Below are positions 8,771 through 17,398 of a stretch of DNA of 64,000 nt, one piece after another (position 1 is the stretch's first letter; the number at the start of each line of letters is the position of its first letter). Below the pieces are notes generated by a model that had not been told where the DNA came from, made no database searches, and was given only the letters and a program-made list of their open reading frames with translations. Position numbers and translations under genes: made by a program. This DNA comes from Paenibacillus tyrphae (lineage in GTDB: Bacteria; Bacillota; Bacilli; Paenibacillales; NBRC-103111), in assembly GCF_027925525.1 (NCBI RefSeq), contig NZ_BSDJ01000001.1, positions 434,001 to 498,000 of the forward strand, in the 5' to 3' direction.

Positions 8771-10111
8771 CTACCACCCGTTCCCCCGCCGCACTTCCTG
8801 GACAATCGCCCGGATCCCCTCGTCGATCCGCTCCCGCTGCGCCCGCGAAACGCTGATGCGGATGAACTTCTCCCGCTCCGCGTAATCCGCCAAATAAAAC
8901 GGCTTGCCGGAAACGACGCTGACCTTCCTCTCTGCAAGCCGCTTCATCAGACGCTCAATATTGACCGTCTTCGGCAGCTTGAACTGGACATAGACGCCGT
9001 AGCGGACATCCGCGGCTTCGATCAGCCCCGCTTCGTTATGCCGCCGCAGTGCCTCGTTCAACTCGCGCATCCGCTCCTCGTACAAGCCGTAGATTTTGTG
9101 CTTGTGCCGCTCATACATGCCGTTCTTGATATAAATTTCGAGCGCCGCCTGGGAGAGCAGCGAGGTGTCGGGGTAATTTTTGTACTTATGGTACGTCTTC
9201 AGCAGCCGCTCCGGCAGCACGACGGCTCCGAGCCTCAGGCCGGGAAAAATGATTTTGGAGAAGCTTTTCAAATAAACGACGTGCGAGCTCCGGTCATAAG
9301 CGTGAATCGGGTCGAACCGCTCGGCGCCGAGGTCCGCCATATAATCGTCCTCCACGACGTACACGTCGTATTTGCCGGCCAGCCGGGCGATCGCCTTCCG
9401 CTCCTCTGCGCTGTACGAGGTGCCGAGCGGATTGTGGTATCTCGACATCGTGTAAAAAAACTTGATGCCGCCGCTGCGGAACTGCTCATCCAGCTCCTGC
9501 AAATCGATCCCCTTCGCCGTCCGCGCGATGCCGCGAACCGGAATGCCCTCTGCCTCCAAAAAGCGCAAATACAAATCGTAGCTCGGCTGCTCGACCAGAA
9601 TGGTCGTCTTTCCGTTCGGAAACGGCATCTTTGCCAAAATTTCCAGCGCCTGCTGCACGCCTGAGCTGACGAGAATCCGCTCCGCCTTGGCAAACACCTG
9701 ATCGCCGGCCAAATGGGAAACAAGCGTCTGGCGCAGCGTTTCCAGCCCGTGCGAATCGCCGTAAGTAAACAGATGGTATTTGTACGTATCAATCGCCTTG
9801 TTCAGGCAATGCTGGAAATCCAAATACGGAAACACGTCCAAATCCGGCGACGCCGAAGTAAAATCGATCGTCTCGCTGACCGTGCCGCTTCGCCAGTCTC
9901 CCGACTTCTCGACTACGTAATAGCCGCTCTGCGGGACCGAATAGATCGCGTGGCGCTTCTCCAGCTCGGCATAGGCTCGAATAATCGTGCTGATGCTGCA
10001 GCCGTACTCTTCCGCCGCGCTGCGGACGGACGGCAGCTTCCGGCCGGGACCGAAGTGCCCTTCCCGGATTTTATGCTCCATATCGGATAAGATCGCGACA
10101 AACTTTTTCAT
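8771..10111 (-). CDS. MocR-type regulator (GntR HTH fused to aminotransferase fold)
   Basis: A 446-residue regulator. The N-terminal 70 residues form a GntR winged helix (GPGRKLPSVRSAAEEYGCS). The rest is a PLP-binding fold-type I aminotransferase domain, with EILAKMPFPNGKTTILVEQP, YHNPLGTSYS, VVEDDYMADLG, and the PLP lysine in YLKSFSKIIFPGLRLG. Proteins of this family sense PLP or an amine and usually control the divergent neighbour. The neighbour here is an EamA-family transporter, and a perfect palindrome lies between them. The effector is unknown. Confidence 0.93.
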   Translation of the reverse strand: MKKFVAILSDMEHKIREGHFGPGRKLPSVRSAAEEYGCSISTIIRAYAELEKRHAIYSVPQSGYYVVEKSGDWRSGTVSETIDFTSASPDLDVFPYLDFQHCLNKAIDTYKYHLFTYGDSHGLETLRQTLVSHLAGDQVFAKAERILVSSGVQQALEILAKMPFPNGKTTILVEQPSYDLYLRFLEAEGIPVRGIARTAKGIDLQELDEQFRSGGIKFFYTMSRYHNPLGTSYSAEERKAIARLAGKYDVYVVEDDYMADLGAERFDPIHAYDRSSHVVYLKSFSKIIFPGLRLGAVVLPERLLKTYHKYKNYPDTSLLSQAALEIYIKNGMYERHKHKIYGLYEERMRELNEALRRHNEAGLIEAADVRYGVYVQFKLPKTVNIERLMKRLAERKVSVVSGKPFYLADYAEREKFIRISVSRAQRERIDEGIRAIVQEVRRGNGW

Positions 10112-10151
10112 AATCCGCCCCCTTGCTCCCCTTATTATACACGAATCCGAT

Positions 10152-10171
10152 CAACTGTATCGGTACAGTTG
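10152..10171. promoter_or_regulatory. Perfect palindrome, probable MocR operator
   Basis: CAACTGTA and TACAGTTG form exact 8-base arms around TCGG, 40 bases upstream of the MocR start codon and about 100 bases before the EamA gene. Palindromes of the ACTGTA...TACAGT type are typical MocR-family sites. It probably mediates autoregulation and control of the divergent transporter. Confidence 0.75.
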
Positions 10172-10269
10172 CAGCAAAATGACATTGTCCGGCTTCCCCA
10201 TTGGCCTTACCTTATAAGTAACGGGTTAGCGAACGCGCACCCGACTGTCCAGGAGAGAAGGTTGTCCCC

Positions 10270-11217
10270 ATGAACCAAAAAGGATTAAAGCTTGCTTATG
10301 TATTCGCCATACTGAATGCGGCGATTATCGGATTCTCGTTTCTGTTTACCAAAATAGCGCTCGATCACGCCCACCCGCTCGACACGCTGACGTTCCGTTT
10401 TGCCGCGTCGTTTGCGGTCATGTCAATCCCGGTTGCGCTGGGCTGGGTGAAGCTGACCTACCGCGGCAAGCCGCTCCGGAAGGCGCTGCTGCTGGCCACG
10501 ATGTATCCGCTCGGCTTCTTCACGCTGCAAGCGTTCGGGCTGCAGCACGCCACCTCGGCCGAGGGCGGCATTCTGTACGCGTTCACCCCGGTCGTGACGA
10601 TGGTGCTCGCCGCGGTATTTTTGAAGGAAGCGACGACCTTGCTGCAGAAGCTGTCGATTTTCCTGTCGGTCTTCGGCGTCGTCTTTATCTTTGTCATGAA
10701 AGGAAGCCGCATCGACTTGTCGAACATGACCGGGATCTTCCTGCTGTTCCTGACGTGCGTCGCTTTTGCCGGATACAGCGTACTGGCCCGTTCGCTCTCG
10801 AAGCAGTTCAGCCCTGCGGAAATCACGTATTTTATGCTCGGTGTCGGCTTCGTCGTGTTTCTGATCGTGTCGCTTGCCAGCCACGCATCCGCCGGGACGC
10901 TTGACCAATTCGTCGCGCCGCTGGCTAACGGAACCTTTCTCGTCTCGATCTTTTATTTGGGCGTGGTGTCCTCGCTTGCCACGGCCCTGATGGCGAACTA
11001 CATTTTGTCCAAAATGGAAGCTTCGAAAATGAGCGTGTTCAGCAATCTGGCGACCATCGTTTCGATCGCGTCCGGGGCTCTGTTTCTTGGGGAAGAGGTG
11101 ACGGTGTACCATCTGATCGGGTCGGTCCTGATTATTGCCGGGGTCCTCGGAACGAACCTCTTGGGGCGGAAAAAGACCGCGCCGCAAGGGATTCGTACGA
11201 AACGTGCGGAAGCATGA
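10270..11217 (+). CDS. EamA/DMT-family transporter
   Basis: A 315-residue membrane protein with ten predicted helices arranged as two EamA repeats (first MNQKGLKLAYVFAILNAAII, second beginning near SNMTGIFLLFLTCVAFAGYS). This is typical of drug/metabolite exporters. A GAGAGAAGG site precedes the ATG. It is divergent from the MocR regulator, which suggests export or uptake of an amine, amino acid or vitamin-B6-related compound under MocR control. A strong terminator follows. The substrate is not known. Confidence 0.9.
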   Translation: MNQKGLKLAYVFAILNAAIIGFSFLFTKIALDHAHPLDTLTFRFAASFAVMSIPVALGWVKLTYRGKPLRKALLLATMYPLGFFTLQAFGLQHATSAEGGILYAFTPVVTMVLAAVFLKEATTLLQKLSIFLSVFGVVFIFVMKGSRIDLSNMTGIFLLFLTCVAFAGYSVLARSLSKQFSPAEITYFMLGVGFVVFLIVSLASHASAGTLDQFVAPLANGTFLVSIFYLGVVSSLATALMANYILSKMEASKMSVFSNLATIVSIASGALFLGEEVTVYHLIGSVLIIAGVLGTNLLGRKKTAPQGIRTKRAEA

Positions 11218-11228
11218 CGCAATATGCC

Positions 11229-11270
11229 AAAAAAACAGCCAGCCCCCTGATCGGAGGATTGGCTGTTTTC
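11229..11270. terminator. Bidirectional intrinsic terminator
   Basis: AAAACAGCCA at 11232-11241 pairs with TGGCTGTTTT at 11260-11269. The A and T flanks let it work for both converging genes: the EamA transporter (plus) and the kamA-family gene (minus, stop at 11277). Confidence 0.85.
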
Positions 11271-11276
11271 GCTAGT

Positions 11277-12452
11277 TTAACTTGGGATCGCCCGGCGAGC
11301 CGCGGGCAGCTCGGGCAGCTCGTTCACGGAAACGACGGCGTCCGTCTTCTTCTCCGGCTTACGCCAGTAACGCTCGTTCCCCGGCAAATCGTCGAACCAA
11401 GCGGCCTCCTCCGGACAATCCAGCACCATAAATTTACCGTATTCTCCGTCCCGCGATTGGTGGTACTTCAAGTAAGCCTTACCGTTCTCGATCGCCAAAA
11501 TTTCGATTTTTCCGGACGTATGGCTCATCGACAGACGTACCCTTTTTCCCAGACCGGAAGTCAAGGCTTTCGCTTGCTCGACAATAGCGTATACCTGCTT
11601 CAGAGGCAGAACAAACTCGCTGTTGCCGGCCACCGGGCGGTTGACGAAGAAATAATAAGGCGTAACGCCGGCCCAGGAAAGCTTGTCCAAGAGCTCTCCG
11701 AGTACCGCCGGATCGTCGTTAATCCCCTTCAGCACCGGCGTCTGGTTCACGACGATGGCCCCGGCGCGATGCAGCGCCTCGAATCCTCTTTTGGCCTCTT
11801 CCGTAATTTCGCGGGGATGATTGATGTGCGCCATGACATAGATGCGCTTATCTGCGGAGGAGAAGGTGCGAATGAGGTCCAGCAGCGCTTCGTCCTCGTA
11901 GATGCGCATCGGATTGAACACGGGCAGCTTGGAGCCGAGCCGGATGATCTTCACGTGCTCGATGGCCCGCAGCTTGCTTAATATGTTGCCCAAGCGTGCC
12001 GTCGACAGGATCAGGCTATCCCCGCCGGTCAGGAGCACGTTGTTAATTTCGGGATGCCGGGCGATGTAAGCGATTCCTTCTTCGACATCGGACATCGCTT
12101 CTTTTACATCGTTGCGGAATAATCGCTTGCGGAAGCAGTACCTGCAGTAAGCGCCGCACACTTCCGATACGAGCAGCAAAGCCGTCGTCCGGTATTTATG
12201 CTGGCAGCCGGGAACGACATAATTCGTATCCTCGTCGGAAGCGTCCCACCGGCCGTATTCCAGCAGCTCGCCCTCGTTCGGGATGACAAGTTTTTTAATT
12301 GGATCGTTCGGGTCGTTCCAATTAATGAGGCTCAAGTAATAATCGTTCACACGAAACACGAATTTCTCCGTAATGGGTTTAAGCTTCTCCCGCTCCTGAA
12401 GCGGGATCTGGGGAATCTTATCCATATCGGTGATATATTTCGGCTGTGCCAT
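11277..12452 (-). CDS. KamA-family radical SAM aminomutase
   Basis: A 391-residue radical SAM enzyme of the lysine 2,3-aminomutase family. The [4Fe-4S] motif is CGAYCRYC at about residues 115-122, followed by FRKRLF. Other family blocks are NNVLLTGGDSLILST, VMAHINHPREIT, VVNQTPVLKGIND and the C-terminal GKRVRLSMSHTSGK. The start MAQPKY is set by CAAGGAGGG nine bases upstream; an upstream extension would run into the riboswitch. KamA makes beta-lysine, but the FRKRLF context differs from classical KamA, so the amino-acid substrate is uncertain. A c-di-AMP-type riboswitch in the leader suggests a link to osmotic or cell-wall balance. Confidence 0.88.
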   Translation of the reverse strand: MAQPKYITDMDKIPQIPLQEREKLKPITEKFVFRVNDYYLSLINWNDPNDPIKKLVIPNEGELLEYGRWDASDEDTNYVVPGCQHKYRTTALLLVSEVCGAYCRYCFRKRLFRNDVKEAMSDVEEGIAYIARHPEINNVLLTGGDSLILSTARLGNILSKLRAIEHVKIIRLGSKLPVFNPMRIYEDEALLDLIRTFSSADKRIYVMAHINHPREITEEAKRGFEALHRAGAIVVNQTPVLKGINDDPAVLGELLDKLSWAGVTPYYFFVNRPVAGNSEFVLPLKQVYAIVEQAKALTSGLGKRVRLSMSHTSGKIEILAIENGKAYLKYHQSRDGEYGKFMVLDCPEEAAWFDDLPGNERYWRKPEKKTDAVVSVNELPELPAARRAIPS

Positions 12453-12548
12453 GGCTTTTACCCTCCTTGTCATGGATGTAACTACACCAGCAGTACCGCA
12501 GGCCACCTCCTTGTTCCCTTTTTCCGCAGATGGGCGAATAAAGCAAAA

Positions 12549-12612
12549 AGACCCGTACAGCAGCGCATCTCTGGGCACAACGTGCCACAGCTTGGCTGAC
12601 TGTCGCGGGTCT
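12549..12612 (-). terminator. Riboswitch-linked terminator upstream of the kamA-family gene
   Basis: On the minus-strand RNA, AGACCCG pairs with CGGGTCT at the ends of this interval, with ACAG/CTGT inside, and is followed by TTTTTGC. A competing hairpin (GACCCG-CGGGTC, 12626-12642) lies between it and the aptamer and reuses the same sequence. This is the arrangement expected of a transcription-attenuation expression platform. Confidence 0.65.
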
Positions 12613-12659
12613 ATCCGTATCGAAAGACCCGCACAACGGGTCATTCATGCAATAAAGCT

Positions 12660-12800
12660 GCACGAAAAGCATGGACCCATCTACTGCTGACGAGGTTAGC
12701 TGACGGACTCGGGAAAGATGGTTCCCTACGCGCACAAGGCGATTCGCCCCACAAAAATGGTTCCCCCGCTTTCCAACTCGGAGAAGTTGGAAATTAAGCG
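12660..12800 (-). promoter_or_regulatory. c-di-AMP (ydaO/yuaA-type) riboswitch aptamer
   Basis: The minus strand starts with CGCTTAAT, then a hairpin (TCCAACT...AGTTGGA), then the conserved blocks AGCGGGGGAACCA, GGGGCGAATCG, TAGGGAACCATC, TTTCCCGAGTCCG and TCAGCTAACCTCGT. These occur in the same order as in the ydaO class, which binds cyclic di-AMP and usually turns genes off. The downstream hairpins and the kamA-family start at 12452 complete the unit. Classification is by motif recognition, without a covariance search. Confidence 0.85.
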
Positions 12801-12869
12801 TATTTTCATGATACACAACGAAAGTTTCGTTCGTCAACCGTTAGGAACGGATCGGGAAATATTTCCCCC

Positions 12870-14084
12870 TTATTGCCTAACTGCCGCGGGTTCCTCAGGC
12901 GTTTCCCGGCGAATCAGCAATGCGGCCAGCAATCCGATCCCGAGAATGAGCGCCAGCAGCACAAAGGTCAGCACATAGCTGCCGGTTTCCATAAAACGAA
13001 TGGAGAGGATGGGGCCCAGGCTTGTTCCGGCAAATAAAATGAACGTGTAGACCGAAACCGCAATCCCGCGCGATTTGCCTCCCAATTGGCCGACAAGCGA
13101 TACGAGCGCCGGGACGGAGAGCGCAATGCCCGCCACAAAGACCAAGCTCAGCATAACCAGCAGCGGCAGGCTGGACATCAGCCCCAACGAAGCGAGGCCC
13201 GCCATCGCCAGCAGCAGTCCGCCGCGCAGAACGGCGCGAACGCCATAACGTTTGGCTAAGCGCCCGGACAAAGGAGACAGCAGCATGCCGATCACGCCGA
13301 TGGAGCGCACATACAAAATTTCCTGCCTCGTCAATCCGAAGTCCGGTCCGCTCAAGTAGCTGCCTAACACCGTGTACATGCTGACAAACGACATGAGCAG
13401 CACCAGAGCGATAGCATAGCTGAGAAGAAGATTTTTTTGCGAAAATACGCTGCCGATTTGCTTCAGAGGCTCCCAGATGTTGGCGTGCGCCTGTTGAATT
13501 TCCCCTTTCGGCAGGAATCGAATAACGAGAAACGCAGTCACGACATAGGCACCTGCGAGAACATAAAATACCGCGTTCCACCCGTATTGCTGGCTGATTA
13601 AACCGCTGACGACCTGCCCTACGATTCCGGCAACCAGGAAGCCCGTGCTGATAAACCCGATCGTCGTCACCCGTTTTTCCGCAGGGAACATTTCCACCGC
13701 ATAAGCAAGGGCCACCGGCGAGAACGTGGCTGCCGCAGCGCCTTGCAAGCCCCTCAGCACGATGATCCAGAAGAAGCTATCGATCACGCCGAGCAGCAAG
13801 GAGATGAGCGTTAACGCCATGAGTCCGATCACGATGACCTTTTTGCGGCCGTATTTGTCCGACAACGCACCATAGATCAGGCAACCGATCGCAAAACCGA
13901 GAGAAAATACGCTTCCCGCCGCAGCCGCCTGTGTAGGCGTGATACCGAACAGATCGGCGAACAAGGATATCAGCGGAATGGTGACGTACAGGCTGGACAT
14001 TACCGCCATGCCGGACCAGCACAGCACCGCCGTCATTAATGAATAGTTTCGCTTGGGAAGGGATGAATTGGCCATTTGCAACAT
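12870..14084 (-). CDS. MFS transporter, drug-efflux type
   Basis: A 404-residue protein with 12 predicted helices. The start MLQMANSS is chosen for its GAGGTG site. The MFS loop 2-3 signature is visible as GALSDKYGRKKVIVIG, and the second-half counterpart as LSGRLAKRYGVRAV. It lies 41 bases after the ABC exporter gene in the same direction and is probably cotranscribed with it and controlled by MarR. The substrate is unknown. Relatives include YnfM/AraJ-like exporters. Confidence 0.88.
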   Translation of the reverse strand: MLQMANSSLPKRNYSLMTAVLCWSGMAVMSSLYVTIPLISLFADLFGITPTQAAAAGSVFSLGFAIGCLIYGALSDKYGRKKVIVIGLMALTLISLLLGVIDSFFWIIVLRGLQGAAAATFSPVALAYAVEMFPAEKRVTTIGFISTGFLVAGIVGQVVSGLISQQYGWNAVFYVLAGAYVVTAFLVIRFLPKGEIQQAHANIWEPLKQIGSVFSQKNLLLSYAIALVLLMSFVSMYTVLGSYLSGPDFGLTRQEILYVRSIGVIGMLLSPLSGRLAKRYGVRAVLRGGLLLAMAGLASLGLMSSLPLLVMLSLVFVAGIALSVPALVSLVGQLGGKSRGIAVSVYTFILFAGTSLGPILSIRFMETGSYVLTFVLLALILGIGLLAALLIRRETPEEPAAVRQ

Positions 14085-14125
14085 AAAGCACCTCTTTCGA
14101 ATTTCGATTTTCAAATAAATTAGGA

Positions 14126-15886
14126 TCAAGCCGTCTCGACGGACGTTTGCGGAAACTGCATATCGTATAAGGTCTTGTAGCGGCCCGAACGGCGAAGCAA
14201 GGCTTCGTGTGTGCCTGTTTCCACCACCTGCCCTTTCTCCAAAACGACAATCCGGTCCGCATGCCGAATCGTGGACAGGCGGTGCGCGATAACCAGGCAG
14301 GTGCGCCCGGGAAGCAGCCGGGAAAGCGCCTTTTGAATCCACTGCTCGGATTCCGTGTCGAGCGCGGCCGTCGCTTCATCCAAAATGATCAAGCGCGGAT
14401 TTTTCAGCAGCGCCCGGGCAATCGACAGCCGCTGCTTCTGACCCCCCGACAGCTTGACACCCCTTTCCCCGATCAACGTATCGTATCCGTGGGGAAAAGC
14501 CTCGATAAACTCCCGCGCATTCGCCGCTCTTGCCGCCGCTTCAATCTCTTCGGAAGACGCGTCCGGCTTGCCGTAGGCGATATTGTCCCGGATGGTCCCG
14601 TTCAGCAGGATTACATCCTGGGATACGATGCCGATTTGCCGGCGAAGCGACTCAAGGGTGACTTCGTCCAGCGGATGACCGTCGATGAAGATCACCCCTT
14701 TCTGCACATCGTATAAACGGGCGATCAAATGAGCGACGGTCGATTTGCCCGAGCCGGACGAGCCGACCAGCGCCGTCACTTGGTTGGCGCGGATTCTCAA
14801 ATGAAAATTTTGCAGAACCGGCACATTCGCTTCATACGCGAAATCCACGTCATCGAAGAAAATATCCCCCCGGATCGCCGGTAAAGCGACCGCATTGTCT
14901 TTGTTGCGAATCTCCGGCACGGTCTTCAACACTTCGTGAATTCGTTCGCAAGCCGCGGCCGATTGTTGAATTCGGCTCACCATGCGGCTGAAGGACCGAA
15001 TCGGACCCTGCAGCAGACGCAGATAAGCGAGGAAGGCTACGATGTCGCCGACGGTAAGCCGTCCGCGCATCGCCTGCCAAGCCCCGAACAGCAGCACGAA
15101 GACCATTCCGATGGAATTCAGCACGTCGATGATCGGAGAGAACAAAGCCGACAGCCGTGAAGCCGCCACTGTAGCGGTCCGGTTCTGCTCGCTCCACCCG
15201 GCGAACCTCTGTGCCTCCTCGTGCTCGTTCGCGAAGGATTTAATCATCCGGATTCCGGACAGCGTATCCTGAAGATGATTGCTCAGTTCAGCAGAAGACT
15301 GGCGTACCGTCCGATAAGCCGACTTGATGCGGCCGCTGAAAAACCGCGACGTATAGAACAGGAAGGGGAACGTGCTCATCAGCAGAAGCGCCAGCTCCCA
15401 ATCGACATAAAGCAAATAACCGCAAACTGCGATAAAGGTGAAAAAATCGGCCGCGATGGATAACGTGTCGGCAGACACCAATTCCTGCAGCTGGTTGACA
15501 TCAGCGGTGAGCCTGGTCATGAGATCGCCGGTACGATTGCGCTCGAAAAACTTCAAGTCCAGGCTCAAGGTATGCCGGTACAGCTTATTCCGCAGCCGCA
15601 GAATGGCCCTTTGGCTAACGAGCGTCATCATATAGCTGCTGCAAAAACGAAAAGCTCCCAGCAATAACGCGGCGCCGAGAATATAGCCTCCCATCTCAAG
15701 CAGCGCATCGTATCGCCGGTTGGGTATGAGCTGATCGATGACGACTTTGGTGAATTGAGGAATCCAAAATTCAAGAACGGAAATCGCAACAATCGCTGCC
15801 GCCGCGAGCGAGATCAAAGGCCATTGCCCGCTTGCTTGCGCGAACAGCTCCTTGACCATTTCCGCAAACTGTTTTCGCCCCTTCAT
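14126..15886 (-). CDS. ABC exporter, fused permease and ATPase
   Basis: A 586-residue half-transporter. Six transmembrane helices lie in residues 20-320. The nucleotide-binding domain has Walker A GSSGSGKST, signature LSGGQ, Walker B LIILDEATAALD and the H-loop in VIAHRLST. It resembles the BmrA/MsbA-type multidrug exporters that act as dimers. A MarR-type operator copy (15913-15933) lies just upstream, between it and marR, so expression is likely repressed by the MarR protein. The downstream MFS gene may share the transcript. Confidence 0.93.
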   Translation of the reverse strand: MKGRKQFAEMVKELFAQASGQWPLISLAAAAIVAISVLEFWIPQFTKVVIDQLIPNRRYDALLEMGGYILGAALLLGAFRFCSSYMMTLVSQRAILRLRNKLYRHTLSLDLKFFERNRTGDLMTRLTADVNQLQELVSADTLSIAADFFTFIAVCGYLLYVDWELALLLMSTFPFLFYTSRFFSGRIKSAYRTVRQSSAELSNHLQDTLSGIRMIKSFANEHEEAQRFAGWSEQNRTATVAASRLSALFSPIIDVLNSIGMVFVLLFGAWQAMRGRLTVGDIVAFLAYLRLLQGPIRSFSRMVSRIQQSAAACERIHEVLKTVPEIRNKDNAVALPAIRGDIFFDDVDFAYEANVPVLQNFHLRIRANQVTALVGSSGSGKSTVAHLIARLYDVQKGVIFIDGHPLDEVTLESLRRQIGIVSQDVILLNGTIRDNIAYGKPDASSEEIEAAARAANAREFIEAFPHGYDTLIGERGVKLSGGQKQRLSIARALLKNPRLIILDEATAALDTESEQWIQKALSRLLPGRTCLVIAHRLSTIRHADRIVVLEKGQVVETGTHEALLRRSGRYKTLYDMQFPQTSVETA

Positions 15887-15912
15887 GGCATCACCCGAAT
15901 TTCCTTTTCAAT

Positions 15913-15933
15913 ATAGTAAGACTATCTAACTAT
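15913..15933. promoter_or_regulatory. Probable MarR operator, copy 2
   Basis: ATAGTAAGA and TCTAACTAT flank CTA. The right arm is identical to that of the operator upstream of marR, and the left arm differs by one base. Its position between marR and the ABC gene suggests direct repression of the exporter genes. Confidence 0.75.
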
Positions 15934-15947
15934 TATTCCAAAAAAAA

Positions 15948-16502
15948 TTATCTCCCTACGCCCACCTTTTTCTCGATGCTCTGATGCAGCTTGCTCAGGA
16001 TCTTCTCAAACACCTTGCGTTCCTCGGTGTCCAGATCGTCAAGCAACGAGCCGCAGGTCGACCAAAAGGTCGGCAGTACTTGGTTCACCAAGGCCCGGCC
16101 TTCCGGCGTAATGCTGACATGAATCATGCGGCGATCCTTGGCGCTTTGTTCGCGGGAAACCCAGCCGCGCTTTTCCAGCCAATCCAATAGCGCCGTGACG
16201 GAAGCCCGGCGGATTCCAAGTCGGTCTGCGATGCCGGAAGGTGTAATAAGCTCTCTGCCTTCATGCAGCATAAGCAGCAATAACATATCCAGCTTGCTCT
16301 CGGTAATGCCGAATGGAGCCAAATCGACGTCCATCACGTCGAGGATGTTGTCGCTAAGCCACAGCATGACCAGTCCCATGCGAATCGATTTGCGGTCCGC
16401 ATCTTGAGCTGTCGTTTTGTCCATAAGCTCCAAATAAGGGCCGATTCCCAGCGCAGGCAGCTGTTGATCCGCCGTGCATTCATTCCCTGTTTTTCGTTCC
16501 AT
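15948..16502 (-). CDS. MarR-family transcriptional regulator
   Basis: A 184-residue winged-helix regulator. The MarR DNA-binding core is SGIADRLGIRRASVTALLDW followed by the wing SAKDRRMIHVSITPEGRAL. The start METKT-like MERKTG is preferred because AAGGTGAGG lies before it. It heads an operon with an ABC exporter and an MFS exporter. Identical operator arms lie upstream of itself (16531-16551) and before the ABC gene, implying autoregulation and control of efflux. The inducer is unknown. Confidence 0.9.
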   Translation of the reverse strand: MERKTGNECTADQQLPALGIGPYLELMDKTTAQDADRKSIRMGLVMLWLSDNILDVMDVDLAPFGITESKLDMLLLLMLHEGRELITPSGIADRLGIRRASVTALLDWLEKRGWVSREQSAKDRRMIHVSITPEGRALVNQVLPTFWSTCGSLLDDLDTEERKVFEKILSKLHQSIEKKVGVGR

Positions 16503-16530
16503 GCCCTCACCTTTCACCGTTGCTTTCCTA

Positions 16531-16551
16531 ATAGTTAGATTATCTAACTAT
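16531..16551. promoter_or_regulatory. Probable MarR operator, copy 1
   Basis: ATAGTTAGA and TCTAACTAT are perfect 9-base inverted arms around TTA, 29 bases upstream of the MarR start codon. The same right arm recurs at 15925-15933. Confidence 0.8.
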
Positions 16552-16660
16552 GACTATAGCTTATTTTACACCGTCCTGCAAGCCTTATTCTTTCGGCTAT
16601 GTCACTGCGGCGTTGCTCGAACCGTCCTTACCGGCTGGAAAGCCGGGGCGCGTGGCCCCG

Positions 16661-17398
16661 CTAAGACGTATATTCGTGAACAAGCTGCCGCAGCGCCTGC
16701 TTCACATCGCCGTGGAAGCATCCGCCATGATAGCAAATAAGTCGCTCTACGTCGTAATCAAGCAATCGCTGCACGGAACGGACGGCCTCCTCCAAATCTA
16801 ACGTGAATTGCGGATTCGCGATGTCCAGCTTCCCCTGCTCGATGACGACGGCGTCCCCGGCGATCAGCGTCCGACTCGCGGGAAGATACAGCGAAATATG
16901 CCCGGGCATATGACCGGGTGTGTGCACGATCTCGATCCCGCCGCACCACGGCAGCTGCTCCTGATCGGCGACCGTCCGATCGACGGCAGTCGGCTCGATC
17001 GACCGCAGGAAGCGAATAAACTGCTCCGCTTGCGGCTTCGCTTCTTCCGGCAAGACGTCAAGCGTCGATTCGGCCTGCTCCAGCCTGAGCGACTTCTTCG
17101 TCCCTGCGATATACGGCGCTTCCACCTCGTGCGCGATAATCTCGATACGTGGAAAAGCCCGCTTCAACGCGGCCAGCGGACCCATATGGTCCATATCGTG
17201 ATGCGTCACAATCAGCTTGGTGATCGAATCGAGCCGAAGTCCGCAGCGGATGACCGCTTGTTCAAGAAGAGGCACAAAGTGCGGATACCCGCAGTCGACG
17301 AGAATGACATCTTCTTCGTCTTGAAGCAGCACCGGGGTAATCGTTTGCTTTTGTCCGCCGTACTCAAACTCGATATCGAGCAAATGACAATGGTTCAT
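16661..17398 (-). CDS. Metallo-beta-lactamase-fold hydrolase
   Basis: A 245-residue protein with the metal-binding motif THHDMDHMG (H-x-H-x-D-H pattern), a second histidine in HTPGHMPGHIS, an aspartate in LIAGDAVV, and a late histidine in ICYHGG. This is the two-zinc active site of the family. The start MNHCHLLD is set by TGGAGGTAGGT. Members hydrolyse lactones, thioesters or other esters. No substrate can be inferred here. It is monocistronic. Confidence 0.9.
   Translation of the reverse strand: MNHCHLLDIEFEYGGQKQTITPVLLQDEEDVILVDCGYPHFVPLLEQAVIRCGLRLDSITKLIVTHHDMDHMGPLAALKRAFPRIEIIAHEVEAPYIAGTKKSLRLEQAESTLDVLPEEAKPQAEQFIRFLRSIEPTAVDRTVADQEQLPWCGGIEIVHTPGHMPGHISLYLPASRTLIAGDAVVIEQGKLDIANPQFTLDLEEAVRSVQRLLDYDVERLICYHGGCFHGDVKQALRQLVHEYTS

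Noticed and set aside
8744..9664. 306-codon open frame antisense to the MocR gene
   Set aside because: Shadow of the regulator gene. Composition (many Arg, Leu, Asp, Pro) and lack of a start signal argue against coding.
11214..11981. 255-codon open frame antisense to the kamA-family gene
   Set aside because: It begins inside the terminator hairpin, overlaps the conserved enzyme and has no known domain.
12453..12644. N-terminal extension of the kamA-family protein upstream of MAQPKY
   Set aside because: The extra codons run through the riboswitch terminator, are not KamA-like, and the MAQPKY start has a strong ribosome binding site.
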